DNA of 64,000 nucleotides, from positions 1 through 64,000 of the forward strand of contig JAFRKO010000042.1 in the NCBI GenBank assembly GCA_017431685.1. The letters are read 5' to 3'. This document shows, in pieces, positions 25,989 to 34,073 of this stretch (position 1 is its first letter; each line of letters begins with the position of its first letter). Origin of the DNA: Mogibacterium sp. (GTDB lineage Bacteria; Bacillota; Clostridia; Peptostreptococcales; Anaerovoracaceae). The position numbers and the translations under genes are program-made. The notes under the pieces are model-generated. The model worked only from the letters and a program-made list of their open reading frames with translations. It did not search any database and was not told the origin of the DNA.

Positions 25989-27110
25989 ATGCAGTTTATT
26001 GATTTACACAGACAGTTTGACAGGATCGAGGACGGGGTTCGCGAAGGATTCGATGCTGTTCTTAAGCACAAAGGCTTCATCGGCGGCCCTGAGATCAAGG
26101 AGCTCCAGAAGCAGCTCGCAGAGTATACGGACGTTAAGCATGTGATCGCATGCGCAAGCGGTACAGATGCTCTTACAGTACCTCTCAAGGCATGGCAACT
26201 GAAGGAGACAGATGCGGTATTCGTTCCTTCCTTCACATTCTTCGCTTCTGCTGAGTCCATCACTCTCGCAGGCGGAACACCGGTCTTCGTAGATGTAGAC
26301 TATGACACATTCAATATGGATCCAGCAGATCTTGAAGCAAAGGTAAAGGAAACTCTCGAAGAGGGTAAGCTCACTCCTAAGGGAATCGTTGCAGTCGACC
26401 TGTTCGGCCTTCCGGCAGACTTCCCTGCAATCAGAGAAGTAGCTGAAAAGTACGGCCTTTTCGTTCTTGAGGACGCTGCTCAGGGCTTCGGCGGAACGAT
26501 CGGCGACAAGAGAGCAGGAAGCTTCGGTGATGTAGGATCGACATCGTTCTTCCCTGCAAAGCCGCTCGGATGCTATGGAGACGGAGGAGCTATCTTCACA
26601 AGCGATGATGATATGGCTTTCCTCATCGACTCCATCCATGTTCACGGCAAGGGAACAGACAAGTATGACAACGTCCGCATCGGATACAACAGTAGACTCG
26701 ATACATTCCAGGCAGTCGTACTGCTCAACAAGATGACTCTGTTCGACGATGAGCTCGACAAGCGCAACTTCGTAGCAGCTGAGTACACAAAGAGACTCAA
26801 GGATACATTCGAGACTCCTGTGGTTCCTGAAAGATTCGGTTCATCCTGGGCACAGTACACACTGAAGGCAAAGGACAAGGAAGAGCGAGAGACTATAGTA
26901 GCCAAGATGAAAGAGCAGGGGATCCCTGTAATGGTATACTATCCAATACCTATCCATAGATCGGGCGCTTATAAGCACCTCGGAGCAAAGAACCTCCCTG
27001 TCACAGATGAGCTGAGCGACAGAGTGTTTAGCATCCCGATGCATCCGTATCTTGAGGTAGAAGAGATTGAAATGATCTGCAACGCACTCAAGGACATCGT
27101 AAACAGATAA
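25989..27110 (+). CDS. DegT-family 3-amino-sugar aminotransferase (WbpE/WlbC-like)
   Basis: A 373-residue PLP enzyme starting MQFIDLHRQFDRIED. EDAAQGFGG and the PLP lysine region SFFPAKPLGCYGDGG are classic for WbpE/WlbC, which convert the 3-keto sugar acid to the 3-amino form with glutamate. Functionally it stands between the oxidoreductase at 24954 and the acetyltransferase at 23292. GGAGG is 7 bases before the ATG. It has higher GC and smoother codon use than the flipping and polymerising genes that follow. Confidence 0.92.
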   Translation: MQFIDLHRQFDRIEDGVREGFDAVLKHKGFIGGPEIKELQKQLAEYTDVKHVIACASGTDALTVPLKAWQLKETDAVFVPSFTFFASAESITLAGGTPVFVDVDYDTFNMDPADLEAKVKETLEEGKLTPKGIVAVDLFGLPADFPAIREVAEKYGLFVLEDAAQGFGGTIGDKRAGSFGDVGSTSFFPAKPLGCYGDGGAIFTSDDDMAFLIDSIHVHGKGTDKYDNVRIGYNSRLDTFQAVVLLNKMTLFDDELDKRNFVAAEYTKRLKDTFETPVVPERFGSSWAQYTLKAKDKEERETIVAKMKEQGIPVMVYYPIPIHRSGAYKHLGAKNLPVTDELSDRVFSIPMHPYLEVEEIEMICNALKDIVNR

Positions 27111-27141
27111 GAACAAAAAATGCAATAACAGATTCAGTAAC

Positions 27142-27172
27142 ATGGCTCCGTCGTTAAGAAGGAGCCATATTG
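27142..27172 (+). promoter_or_regulatory. Hairpin covering a ribosome-binding site before wzx
   Basis: ATGGCTCC (27142-27149) pairs perfectly with GGAGCCAT (27161-27168) around an 11-nt loop. The right arm contains the AAGGAG that is well placed for a TTG start at 27170. Folding would hide this site. It lacks a T run, so it is a poor terminator. The alternative wzx start, ATG 27191, lies outside the hairpin. Confidence 0.4.
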
Positions 27173-27190
27173 CTGATTAACGGGAACAGA

Positions 27191-28624
27191 ATGTCAGAAA
27201 GCAAACAACAGAGTTTTATTAAAGGAAGCGCCATACTGATCGCCTCAAATATGATCATAAAGGGGATCAACTTCTTTCTGTTGCCTTTATATACGAAATA
27301 TCTGACGCCGGAGATGCTGGGTATCTCGGATTCCATATCCAACTTCACGGCCATCCTTTTCCCTCTGCTTGTTATGGGTCTGGACAGCGCATTTAGTGCG
27401 TTCTACTTTGACAGGCATGATGAACACCACCATCACAAGGTGATGAATACCATAAGGATCACGATGCTGATCGCGAGCCTTGTACCGGTACTGATGGCGG
27501 CAGCATCCAAGCCTATCGCCTCGATGCTTTTCGGCGACAGCGAGTACTACATACTGGTTGCCGTTTCGCTAGTCTCTGTATCCCTAAACCTTTGGCAGCT
27601 TCCGTTCTCGCTGCTAGCTAGAATGAGGAACCGCATGGCCCTGTTCGCGTTGGTCAACACCGTTGCATCCCTTGTGATGATATTCCTTAATGTGTTCTTC
27701 CTGACGACAGTGCATCTGGGGGCATATTCGCTGATATTCAGCACGGCATGTGTTCAGCTGCTACAGTTCCTGATGTACCGCTTACTGATGAGGGAAAGGC
27801 TGGATTCCAGGGCTTACGACCGTGACCTTCTGAAGAGGATGATGACATTCTCACTGCCGCTGATCCCGAACGCGCTTGCAACATGGGTGCTGGCGTTATC
27901 AGACAGGTATATCGTTCTTCACTACTGTGGAACCGATGAGGTAGGTCTGTACGGTGTTGCAGCCAGATTTGCCGCTGCTGTATCGCTCGTTGCCAACGGG
28001 ATATATATGTCATATACGACATATGCGTACGATAAAAAGGGCGATGCGGACGACAAGCAGAATTATTCAAGGATCCTGAACGCATTCGTCTATGCGATCA
28101 TGGGCGTATGCGTCACTGTATCTTTATTTGCCAGAGAGATCATTGATATAATGGCGGATGCAAGCTATGCGGATACGGCTGTGCTTATTGCTCCGATATT
28201 ATTCGGGCAGTTGTTTTACGGCATTAATACACTTGTAGGGTATGCGATTACATTTGAGAAAAAGTCAAAGTACATTCTGCTCATCACTACTTCGGGAGCA
28301 GTATTCAATGTTGTGCTCAACTTCATCTTCGTACCGGGCAACGGAGCGCTTGCGGCATCATATACAACGCTGGCAAGCTATATGCTCATGGTAATGCTTA
28401 CGTATTACTATGCTCAGAAGACTTACCCTGTCGAATATGAGACGATGAAGCTGGCCATCTCGATAATTGTGGCTTTGGGGATATCGTGTATTTCAATCAG
28501 ATTTGCGCTGCTACCTAGAGCGTTGACATATGCAGCTATGGTCACTGTATATACGTATTTTTTTAAGGACAGCGCCGCAGACTATCTCAATCAGGCAAAG
28601 AAAATAATAAAAAAGGTATTGTAA
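27191..28624 (+). CDS. wzx: Wzx-type lipid-linked oligosaccharide flippase
   Basis: A 477-residue membrane protein with about 12-14 hydrophobic helices and the MOP-superfamily opening FIKGSAILIASNMIIKGI and LLPLYTKYLTPEMLG. It should move undecaprenyl-pyrophosphate-linked repeat units across the membrane. I took ATG 27191, which gives the usual length; TTG 27170 has the better ribosome site (AAGGAG, 5 bases away) and would add seven residues. Next on the plus strand come only decayed sequences until 29914. Confidence 0.9.
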   Translation: MSESKQQSFIKGSAILIASNMIIKGINFFLLPLYTKYLTPEMLGISDSISNFTAILFPLLVMGLDSAFSAFYFDRHDEHHHHKVMNTIRITMLIASLVPVLMAAASKPIASMLFGDSEYYILVAVSLVSVSLNLWQLPFSLLARMRNRMALFALVNTVASLVMIFLNVFFLTTVHLGAYSLIFSTACVQLLQFLMYRLLMRERLDSRAYDRDLLKRMMTFSLPLIPNALATWVLALSDRYIVLHYCGTDEVGLYGVAARFAAAVSLVANGIYMSYTTYAYDKKGDADDKQNYSRILNAFVYAIMGVCVTVSLFAREIIDIMADASYADTAVLIAPILFGQLFYGINTLVGYAITFEKKSKYILLITTSGAVFNVVLNFIFVPGNGALAASYTTLASYMLMVMLTYYYAQKTYPVEYETMKLAISIIVALGISCISIRFALLPRALTYAAMVTVYTYFFKDSAADYLNQAKKIIKKVL

Positions 28625-28649
28625 ATTGTAGGAATCTTCTCCTTGATGA

Positions 28650-28847
28650 CATCAGTACCAAATAGAAAGTGTTTCAGATAACGCATTCCCAGAAAAGGAC
28701 TTTGCACATAATGCTATCAGATATGTACGAACTGTTTTCGGCTGATAAAGGCAAGCCTTAGTGACAGGATGTTCTGCTAAATATTCTGAACATGTTGAAG
28801 CAGAAACGTTTGATAGGTTTGTCAAAGAACTCAAACAAAGCAACTGA
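28650..28847 (+). pseudogene. Remnant of an unidentified gene's 3' end
   Basis: One plus-strand frame reads about 65 codons with protein-like composition (IESVSDNAFPEKDFAHNAIR, then after two adjacent stops QALVTGCSAKYSEHVEAE and FDRFVKELKQSN) and ends in TGA at 28845. The double stop TGA-TAA at 28743-28748 breaks it. It looks like the tail of a gene lost by deletion. The family is not recognised, and chance is not excluded. Confidence 0.35.
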
Positions 28848-28859
28848 TAGCAGAAAACA

Positions 28860-29419
28860 GCAAATAACACAATTGATAACGCTGTATCCACGACAGATAT
28901 AAATTCTGATACTTCTCAAAATCACTGCTTGTGCTGATGTGGTAAGCTGAGTAGCACATAAGCCATAAGAAAGCAGCTGATAAACCAGATTCCACCATTA
29001 TGAAGCACTCCGAATATATTCGAATACATCGACTGTAAAGCAAACAGCTTAAGAGGTGTAAGGAAAGTCCATCTGAGCAATGAATTGCTACCGAGGACCA
29101 GCCATAAGCAATGGATGAGAAGATATGTTTGTAATACCTGCACTAATCGCTTGGCATAGAACTGCTTTATCTCCAGGTTATCGTATTCAGGCGTGTCGAG
29201 ATTTCCGTAGTTGATCAAAAAGCCTGAAAGAATGAAGAACATAGACATTACAGACGTGAGATCTGGTATTAGATTGTCAATAGCAGCGGAGCCAAAGGAG
29301 CACCCGTACATAGTTATGGAATACCTTATAAAGATAACAGTGCGCAGACGATCCGTACTATATCTACTCCGTAGATTCTGTAATGTTTGATGGTAGCAGC
29401 CATTGGTTTCTCTTTTCAA
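28860..29419 (-). pseudogene. Decayed membrane acyltransferase (acyltransferase-3-like)
   Basis: The minus strand holds about 165 codons with MFFILSGFLINYG, IKQFYAKRLVQVLQTY and GGIWFISCFLMAYVLL. These resemble the middle of OafA/acyltransferase-3 proteins (FFxLSGFLI, then arginine-rich loop, then WFI helix). The frame stops at 28922, and the next fragment continues in another frame (SAYHISTSSDFEKYQ). The N-terminal HxxxR catalytic segment and the C-terminal half are missing. It lies between wzx and the wzy unit on the opposite strand to all neighbours, and looks like a relic of an earlier locus version. Confidence 0.5.
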
Positions 29420-29913
29420 AGCCTAATTTACAATACTGATTAAAACATCATATGTTGCAAAATGACGAATAGTTTCGTAGAATATAGAGCGTTGATGTGT
29501 TCAGGATAATAGAAGGTTTTTCGATTACTCTATTTACATACAACAAGTATAGAAAAAACTTTTATGCTAGGTAATGGAATTCCATTATAACAAATGAATT
29601 GGTTGCAAGCCTGTTATCTCAATTCATGATATTCTCGGGCTTACTCTAGTTAAAAAATGATTGTGATTTATTAATAATATAAAGCAAGTCCATTAGGTCG
29701 ACGAATATATTTTTCAGCGAAGCGATAGTATATATACATGCTAATGAAATACTGGAATGACCACGCAAGTTTAATCCTTGATTGGAGATAGCTCTTTCAG
29801 AATCGCAATTATATGAAATAGTAGATTATGCCTACCGGCGTGTACATTGTTTAATTCTCTAATGAGAATAAAATAAAAAAGATACTATAAAAAAACAACT
29901 TTGGAGGATACTG
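29420..29913. other. AT-rich gene-free region before the second oxidoreductase
   Basis: About 490 bp without a plausible gene on either strand. It holds the palindrome AATGGAATTCCATT (about 29574-29587) and a perfect inverted repeat ATTCTC-TAAT-GAGAAT (29854-29869) about 45 bp before the ATG at 29914, followed by an A-rich stretch and TACTATAA. The second palindrome is a possible operator of the wzy unit. The rest shows nothing I can name. Confidence 0.4.
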
Positions 29914-30993
29914 ATGAAATATGCACTTATTGGCTGCGGAATGATCTCGCCTAATCATATTAACGCTGCACTTGCAAATGACCTTGAGATTGTTGCGCTT
30001 TGCGATCTTGTAGAAGAAAATAGAAACAAAGCACTTGAGTTAATACCTAAAGAAAAGCGTGAAAATATAAATCTATATGAGAACTACTTTGATATGTTAG
30101 ATATCGAACACCCGGATATAGTTGCAATTGCTCTTGGTAGTGGTCTCAAGAGAAGGCTGTCCATCGACTGCATGAAGGCTGGTGCCAATGTTATTGTTGA
30201 AAAGCCTATCGCGTTGTCTCTAGAAGATGCAGATGCAATGATTAGTACTGCGAAGGAATATGGTGTAAAATTGATAGTGAACCACCAGCTTAGATTTGGT
30301 GAAACGGTGAGGGCGCTTAAGGCTGAATCACAATCTGGCAATTTCGGAAAGCTCCTACATGGTACTGTGCAGGTAAGAAGGAATCGCAATAAGGCATATT
30401 TTGATGCTGGTAAATGGCGAGGTACATGGGATAATGATGGCGGAACACTAATGAATCAATGTATCCATTATACAGATATTCTTCAGTGGATTATGTGTAG
30501 TGAAGTTGAGGAGGTGTTTGCTTATACTGATAGAATGATACACCCCTATATAGAAGCTGAAGATTTGGGTCTTGCATTGTTAAAATTCAAAAATGGAGCA
30601 TATGGCATTATCGAAGGAACGGTCAATACATATCCTAGAAATCTGTCAGACTCCATAGCCATTTTTGGTGAAGAAGGGACTGTATCTTTAAGAGGAAAAA
30701 CTTTATCTGATGTAGAGGCGTGGGAGTTTAAAACTGGTCCAAAGAGCAGAGACGATGCAATTAGAGCTTTTGGAATTGAGCATATGGGTTCAGGACATGC
30801 TCCACTTTACAAATATGCGATTAGAGCAGTAAATGGCAATGATGATGCGCTATGTCCTGCTGAAGAATCGAGGAGTGCACTTGAACTTGTTCTTGCTATT
30901 TATCAGTCTGCAAGCGAAGGTAGACCAGTCAGATTACCGCTCAGTAGAGGAGCTACTACAGATTTTGTTGGGAGATTCGATAAAAAACTATGA
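29914..30993 (+). CDS. Gfo/Idh/MocA oxidoreductase (WlbA-like sugar 3-dehydrogenase)
   Basis: A 359-residue oxidoreductase. ALIGCGMISPNHI is the NAD loop and EKPIALS the lysine motif. DAGKWRGTWDNDGGTLMNQ with IHYTDILQW is the signature block of WlbA-type UDP-GlcNAcA 3-dehydrogenases. It is thus a better sequence match to the uronate enzyme than the protein encoded at 24954, although it lies away from the aminotransferase gene. TTGGAGG precedes the ATG. Its stop overlaps the wzy start by 4 bp (ATGA), so both are translated together. Base composition is AT-rich. Confidence 0.87.
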   Translation: MKYALIGCGMISPNHINAALANDLEIVALCDLVEENRNKALELIPKEKRENINLYENYFDMLDIEHPDIVAIALGSGLKRRLSIDCMKAGANVIVEKPIALSLEDADAMISTAKEYGVKLIVNHQLRFGETVRALKAESQSGNFGKLLHGTVQVRRNRNKAYFDAGKWRGTWDNDGGTLMNQCIHYTDILQWIMCSEVEEVFAYTDRMIHPYIEAEDLGLALLKFKNGAYGIIEGTVNTYPRNLSDSIAIFGEEGTVSLRGKTLSDVEAWEFKTGPKSRDDAIRAFGIEHMGSGHAPLYKYAIRAVNGNDDALCPAEESRSALELVLAIYQSASEGRPVRLPLSRGATTDFVGRFDKKL

Positions 30994-32297
30994 TAATCCC
31001 ATTAAATAGAGAAAGTAATATATCATCTGTAAAGAGAATCCTCTTGGCAGGCATTGTTTTGTTTTCAATTATTCCTGATATAGGGATAAAGTTGCAACTT
31101 GCAGGATTCACCTGGACTGCCTACAGACTGATTGTTCCATCCAGTTTGTTTTTAGTAGTGCTACTTGATGGTTTTCACATCAGAATAGACTATAGAAAAT
31201 ATGTTAATCGATGGATTGTGCTATTATGTGTTTGGCTATTTTATGGAGGAATTCTCTTTTTTGCATCTAGTTATGTGGAGCATCATGACGGATTAATAGA
31301 ATTGCTATCTATATTTAATGGCCTTGCTGTTATGTACTGTTTAGAAAGATTGGTTAAAAATAAACAGGACATAGAGTTTTGCATAGAGTTAGTATTATTT
31401 GTATTATCATTAAATATAATAATTGCTTTTACTGAAATTCTTACAGGTCATCACTGGCTTGCGTCTGCTTATAATGATTCAATGTCTAGCATTTCTAGAT
31501 ATGAGAACAGGAACATGGCAACTGGTTTTATGTATAACATGAATGACTTTAGCGCAATGATATCCTGCCTTTGTCCAATTTTATTATTCAGTAAATCCTA
31601 CCTGAAGAAAATACTGCTTTTTTCGAGCGTTATAATAATAAATCTAATTAATGATGCTACTATATGTAATCTTGCAATAGTCATTGCTGTTGGATTTTAT
31701 TGCTTTTTTTTAAAAAATCTTTCAAAGAAAGGGACAATAATCAAAAGAGTACTAGCGTTCTCATCTGTTTTTGGTCTTGTTTTTATACTTATAATGATAG
31801 GCACAAACAGACTTTTAGTTGGGAATAACTTAATTGGAGCTGTTTATAGACAGTTTAGCAACTTTCAAGGTCATACGGGATCTCTATATATTAGATACAA
31901 TGTTTATAGGGAATCAATAAAAGCGTGGATTAATAGTTGCTTTTTGGGAATAGGACCTGCTGGGTTTACAAACTATTTTATTGCAAATGTAAAAGATGCA
32001 ATCGTTGTTAACCCACATTCTCTCTTTCTTGAAATACTAACTGAATATGGCGTTGCTATTCTTTCTGGGTTTGCTATTAACCTATGGGTATTGTTTTACG
32101 GATCATACAAAAGGTATACCAACGAAAAAATAAAATATATAAGAAGAGGGGATCTGTTTGTAATGATGCAGGTTATAGTGTATATTATAGCATCGTTTGC
32201 ACCAAGCTCCTTTCTAGGATACTCATACCAGTGGCTTATAATTGCAATAAGCAGCAACATGGTTTACTTTTCCGGCCTACCACAATCAAGTATTTAG
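30990..32297 (+). CDS. wzy: Wzy-type O-antigen/capsule polymerase
   Basis: A 435-residue membrane protein with about 11 hydrophobic helices and a large external loop with IRYNVYRESIKAW and GIGPAGFTNYF, then NPHSLFLEILTEYG, the conserved region of the Wzy_C/O-antigen ligase group. It should join repeat units on the outer side of the membrane. It is translationally coupled to the oxidoreductase gene upstream and precedes the Wzc-like gene. Very AT-rich, as usual for wzy genes, which often move between strains. Confidence 0.85.
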   Translation: MIIPLNRESNISSVKRILLAGIVLFSIIPDIGIKLQLAGFTWTAYRLIVPSSLFLVVLLDGFHIRIDYRKYVNRWIVLLCVWLFYGGILFFASSYVEHHDGLIELLSIFNGLAVMYCLERLVKNKQDIEFCIELVLFVLSLNIIIAFTEILTGHHWLASAYNDSMSSISRYENRNMATGFMYNMNDFSAMISCLCPILLFSKSYLKKILLFSSVIIINLINDATICNLAIVIAVGFYCFFLKNLSKKGTIIKRVLAFSSVFGLVFILIMIGTNRLLVGNNLIGAVYRQFSNFQGHTGSLYIRYNVYRESIKAWINSCFLGIGPAGFTNYFIANVKDAIVVNPHSLFLEILTEYGVAILSGFAINLWVLFYGSYKRYTNEKIKYIRRGDLFVMMQVIVYIIASFAPSSFLGYSYQWLIIAISSNMVYFSGLPQSSI

Positions 32298-32328
32298 AAA
32301 AAGATAATGGAGTTATTTGAGGTACGAA

Positions 32329-33798
32329 ATGAATAAAGTCTTATTTCAAAAAAGAGAATTGTCAATAAACATCAAAGAATATTTTTGGAAGTTATTACAA
32401 CAATGGAAATTGATGATTATTGTATGCCTGTTTTTTACACTTGCCTTGTCTTTGGTGGTTTTCCAAAGACAAAAGAATGAGGATAAAGAGTATAAAGAGG
32501 CAAAAAAGGAATTAGAGGAGCTTGCAAATGAAGCCTCAGCTGCAGAGGAAGTGATCCTGAGTGAGTTAAGTTCTGAAGACCGGGCATCAGTTGAGTATGC
32601 GTTAAGATTTAAGAAGCTCATTTCTGATAGACAAGACTATTTGAATAATAGTTTGTTACTAGATTTGGAGCCTTTACATGTAAAAACACTTACGATTAGT
32701 TATTCTATATATGACATTGCAGAACCACAATCGGTAGTATCTATAGCTGATGGGTATGCGGCTTTAGTTAATAATAGTGAGGCTATAAGGCAGATTGGTG
32801 CTGTATTGGCGCCTGATGCTGATATTCAATATGTTAAAGAATTAGTTAGCATATCTAACCGCTATAGTACTGTAGTTGGAGAAGGGGAAGCCGCAACAGT
32901 ATTCATCACTATTTTGATACCTGATGATGCAGATGAGAATAACGTAGCTAAAACAATTAAAAATTTGATACAAAATCGTAAAAAAGAATTGTCTGACAGG
33001 ATTTCAGATCACAATCTGAAAATAATCACAGAGGAAGTGTTTTATGCGATCAGAAATGATATTACTTCTTTAAAAACAGATTGTATGAATTGGATAAATA
33101 CATTGAAAATATATCGAAGCAATGCTGAGGCAGCTCTTACTGATCAACAAAAGGCCGCTTATGATCAGATAGAGGAAATGACTGCTAATGCTGACGGTAT
33201 GGAAGAAGTATCTAATGATACTGTTGAAAACAATGAATCCTTCTTCAGTGGGAAAATAGCTGTTATAGGAGTGATTGCGGGCATAGTATTATATGCTATC
33301 ATCTATTTTGTTGTTTTGATTATTAGGGGCAAAGTGGTATCTGCATCAGACGCGGAATACTACACTGGTTCTAGAGTAATAGGTGAGATTTACAATAACG
33401 AATACGCTTTGAGAAGAACGGATATTGTTCACAGCAGTTTTGTTACAAAATTTCAAAACTCTAAAAGACGCAACTCTTCGGAATCTGACATTTTCCATAT
33501 TTTAGAAGCTATATGTAAAAAACATGATATTAAAAAATGTGCTGAACTAGTCCTAACTAACAAAGCGCCTTATGAGAAAATTGTAAAAAGTATTAAAGAC
33601 AACTGCATAGAAAAAGGGATTGATTGTTGTATCATATATGAAACAAATGAGATTAATGAGTTGGAATTCGTTGAAATTGATAAAGTCGTGCTCTTTATTG
33701 GGGATGATACTAAGGTGAATCATTTGAATCATCTGTTGGAAGTATTGCATGAATATGAAATAATAATACTCGGTACAGTTTTCTTCGGTACAAGGTAA
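32329..33798 (+). CDS. Wzc/Wzz-like chain-length protein with degenerate cytoplasmic domain
   Basis: A 489-residue protein. Transmembrane helices at about 27-46 and 309-331 frame an external coiled domain, the layout of capsule co-polymerases. The cytoplasmic part (about 332-489) resembles a tyrosine-kinase (BY-kinase) fold in its order, with VIGEIYNN at the start and VDKVVLFIGDD-like (IDKVVLFIGDD) plus IILGTVFFG at the end. The Walker A position reads LVLTNKAPYEKI and has no GxxGxGK(T/S). No C-terminal Tyr cluster is present. It is probably a non-catalytic regulator of chain length. ATG 32329 follows GAGG by 6 bases and is preferred over TTG 32317. Confidence 0.75.
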   Translation: MNKVLFQKRELSINIKEYFWKLLQQWKLMIIVCLFFTLALSLVVFQRQKNEDKEYKEAKKELEELANEASAAEEVILSELSSEDRASVEYALRFKKLISDRQDYLNNSLLLDLEPLHVKTLTISYSIYDIAEPQSVVSIADGYAALVNNSEAIRQIGAVLAPDADIQYVKELVSISNRYSTVVGEGEAATVFITILIPDDADENNVAKTIKNLIQNRKKELSDRISDHNLKIITEEVFYAIRNDITSLKTDCMNWINTLKIYRSNAEAALTDQQKAAYDQIEEMTANADGMEEVSNDTVENNESFFSGKIAVIGVIAGIVLYAIIYFVVLIIRGKVVSASDAEYYTGSRVIGEIYNNEYALRRTDIVHSSFVTKFQNSKRRNSSESDIFHILEAICKKHDIKKCAELVLTNKAPYEKIVKSIKDNCIEKGIDCCIIYETNEINELEFVEIDKVVLFIGDDTKVNHLNHLLEVLHEYEIIILGTVFFGTR

Positions 33799-34073
33799 TA
33801 AATCTTATGGGAGAAGCATCAAATAACCAACTATGCATAAAAAATAAATCTTGTGAAAATTGAATGCAAGAATAAACTCTATAGAAATAACTAATCTATA
33901 AAAACGTCTTGGTAGAGATTAAGTAAGATTTGAGCCTCTGCTAGACTACAGAGGTATGATTTCCATCAAATGAATTTGATGTTGCATTCCTTTATGTGCT
34001 AGCTTCGTTAATGCAGAATGCTCATCGATTGCATGGTTATAGTAATAGTTAATATCTGTTGACATATTGATTA
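33799..34073. other. Intergenic region with two hairpins
   Basis: Contains CCTCTG-N8-CAGAGG (33935-33954) and CATCAAA-TGAA-TTTGATG (33964-33981), a possible weak terminator for the wzy unit. TTGACA occurs at 34059-34064 but is too near the next start (34074) to be its -35 box. No gene is seen. Confidence 0.3.

Noticed and set aside
28652-28891. 79-codon minus-strand frame
   Set aside because: Antisense to the plus-strand remnant at 28650-28847 and has no family resemblance.
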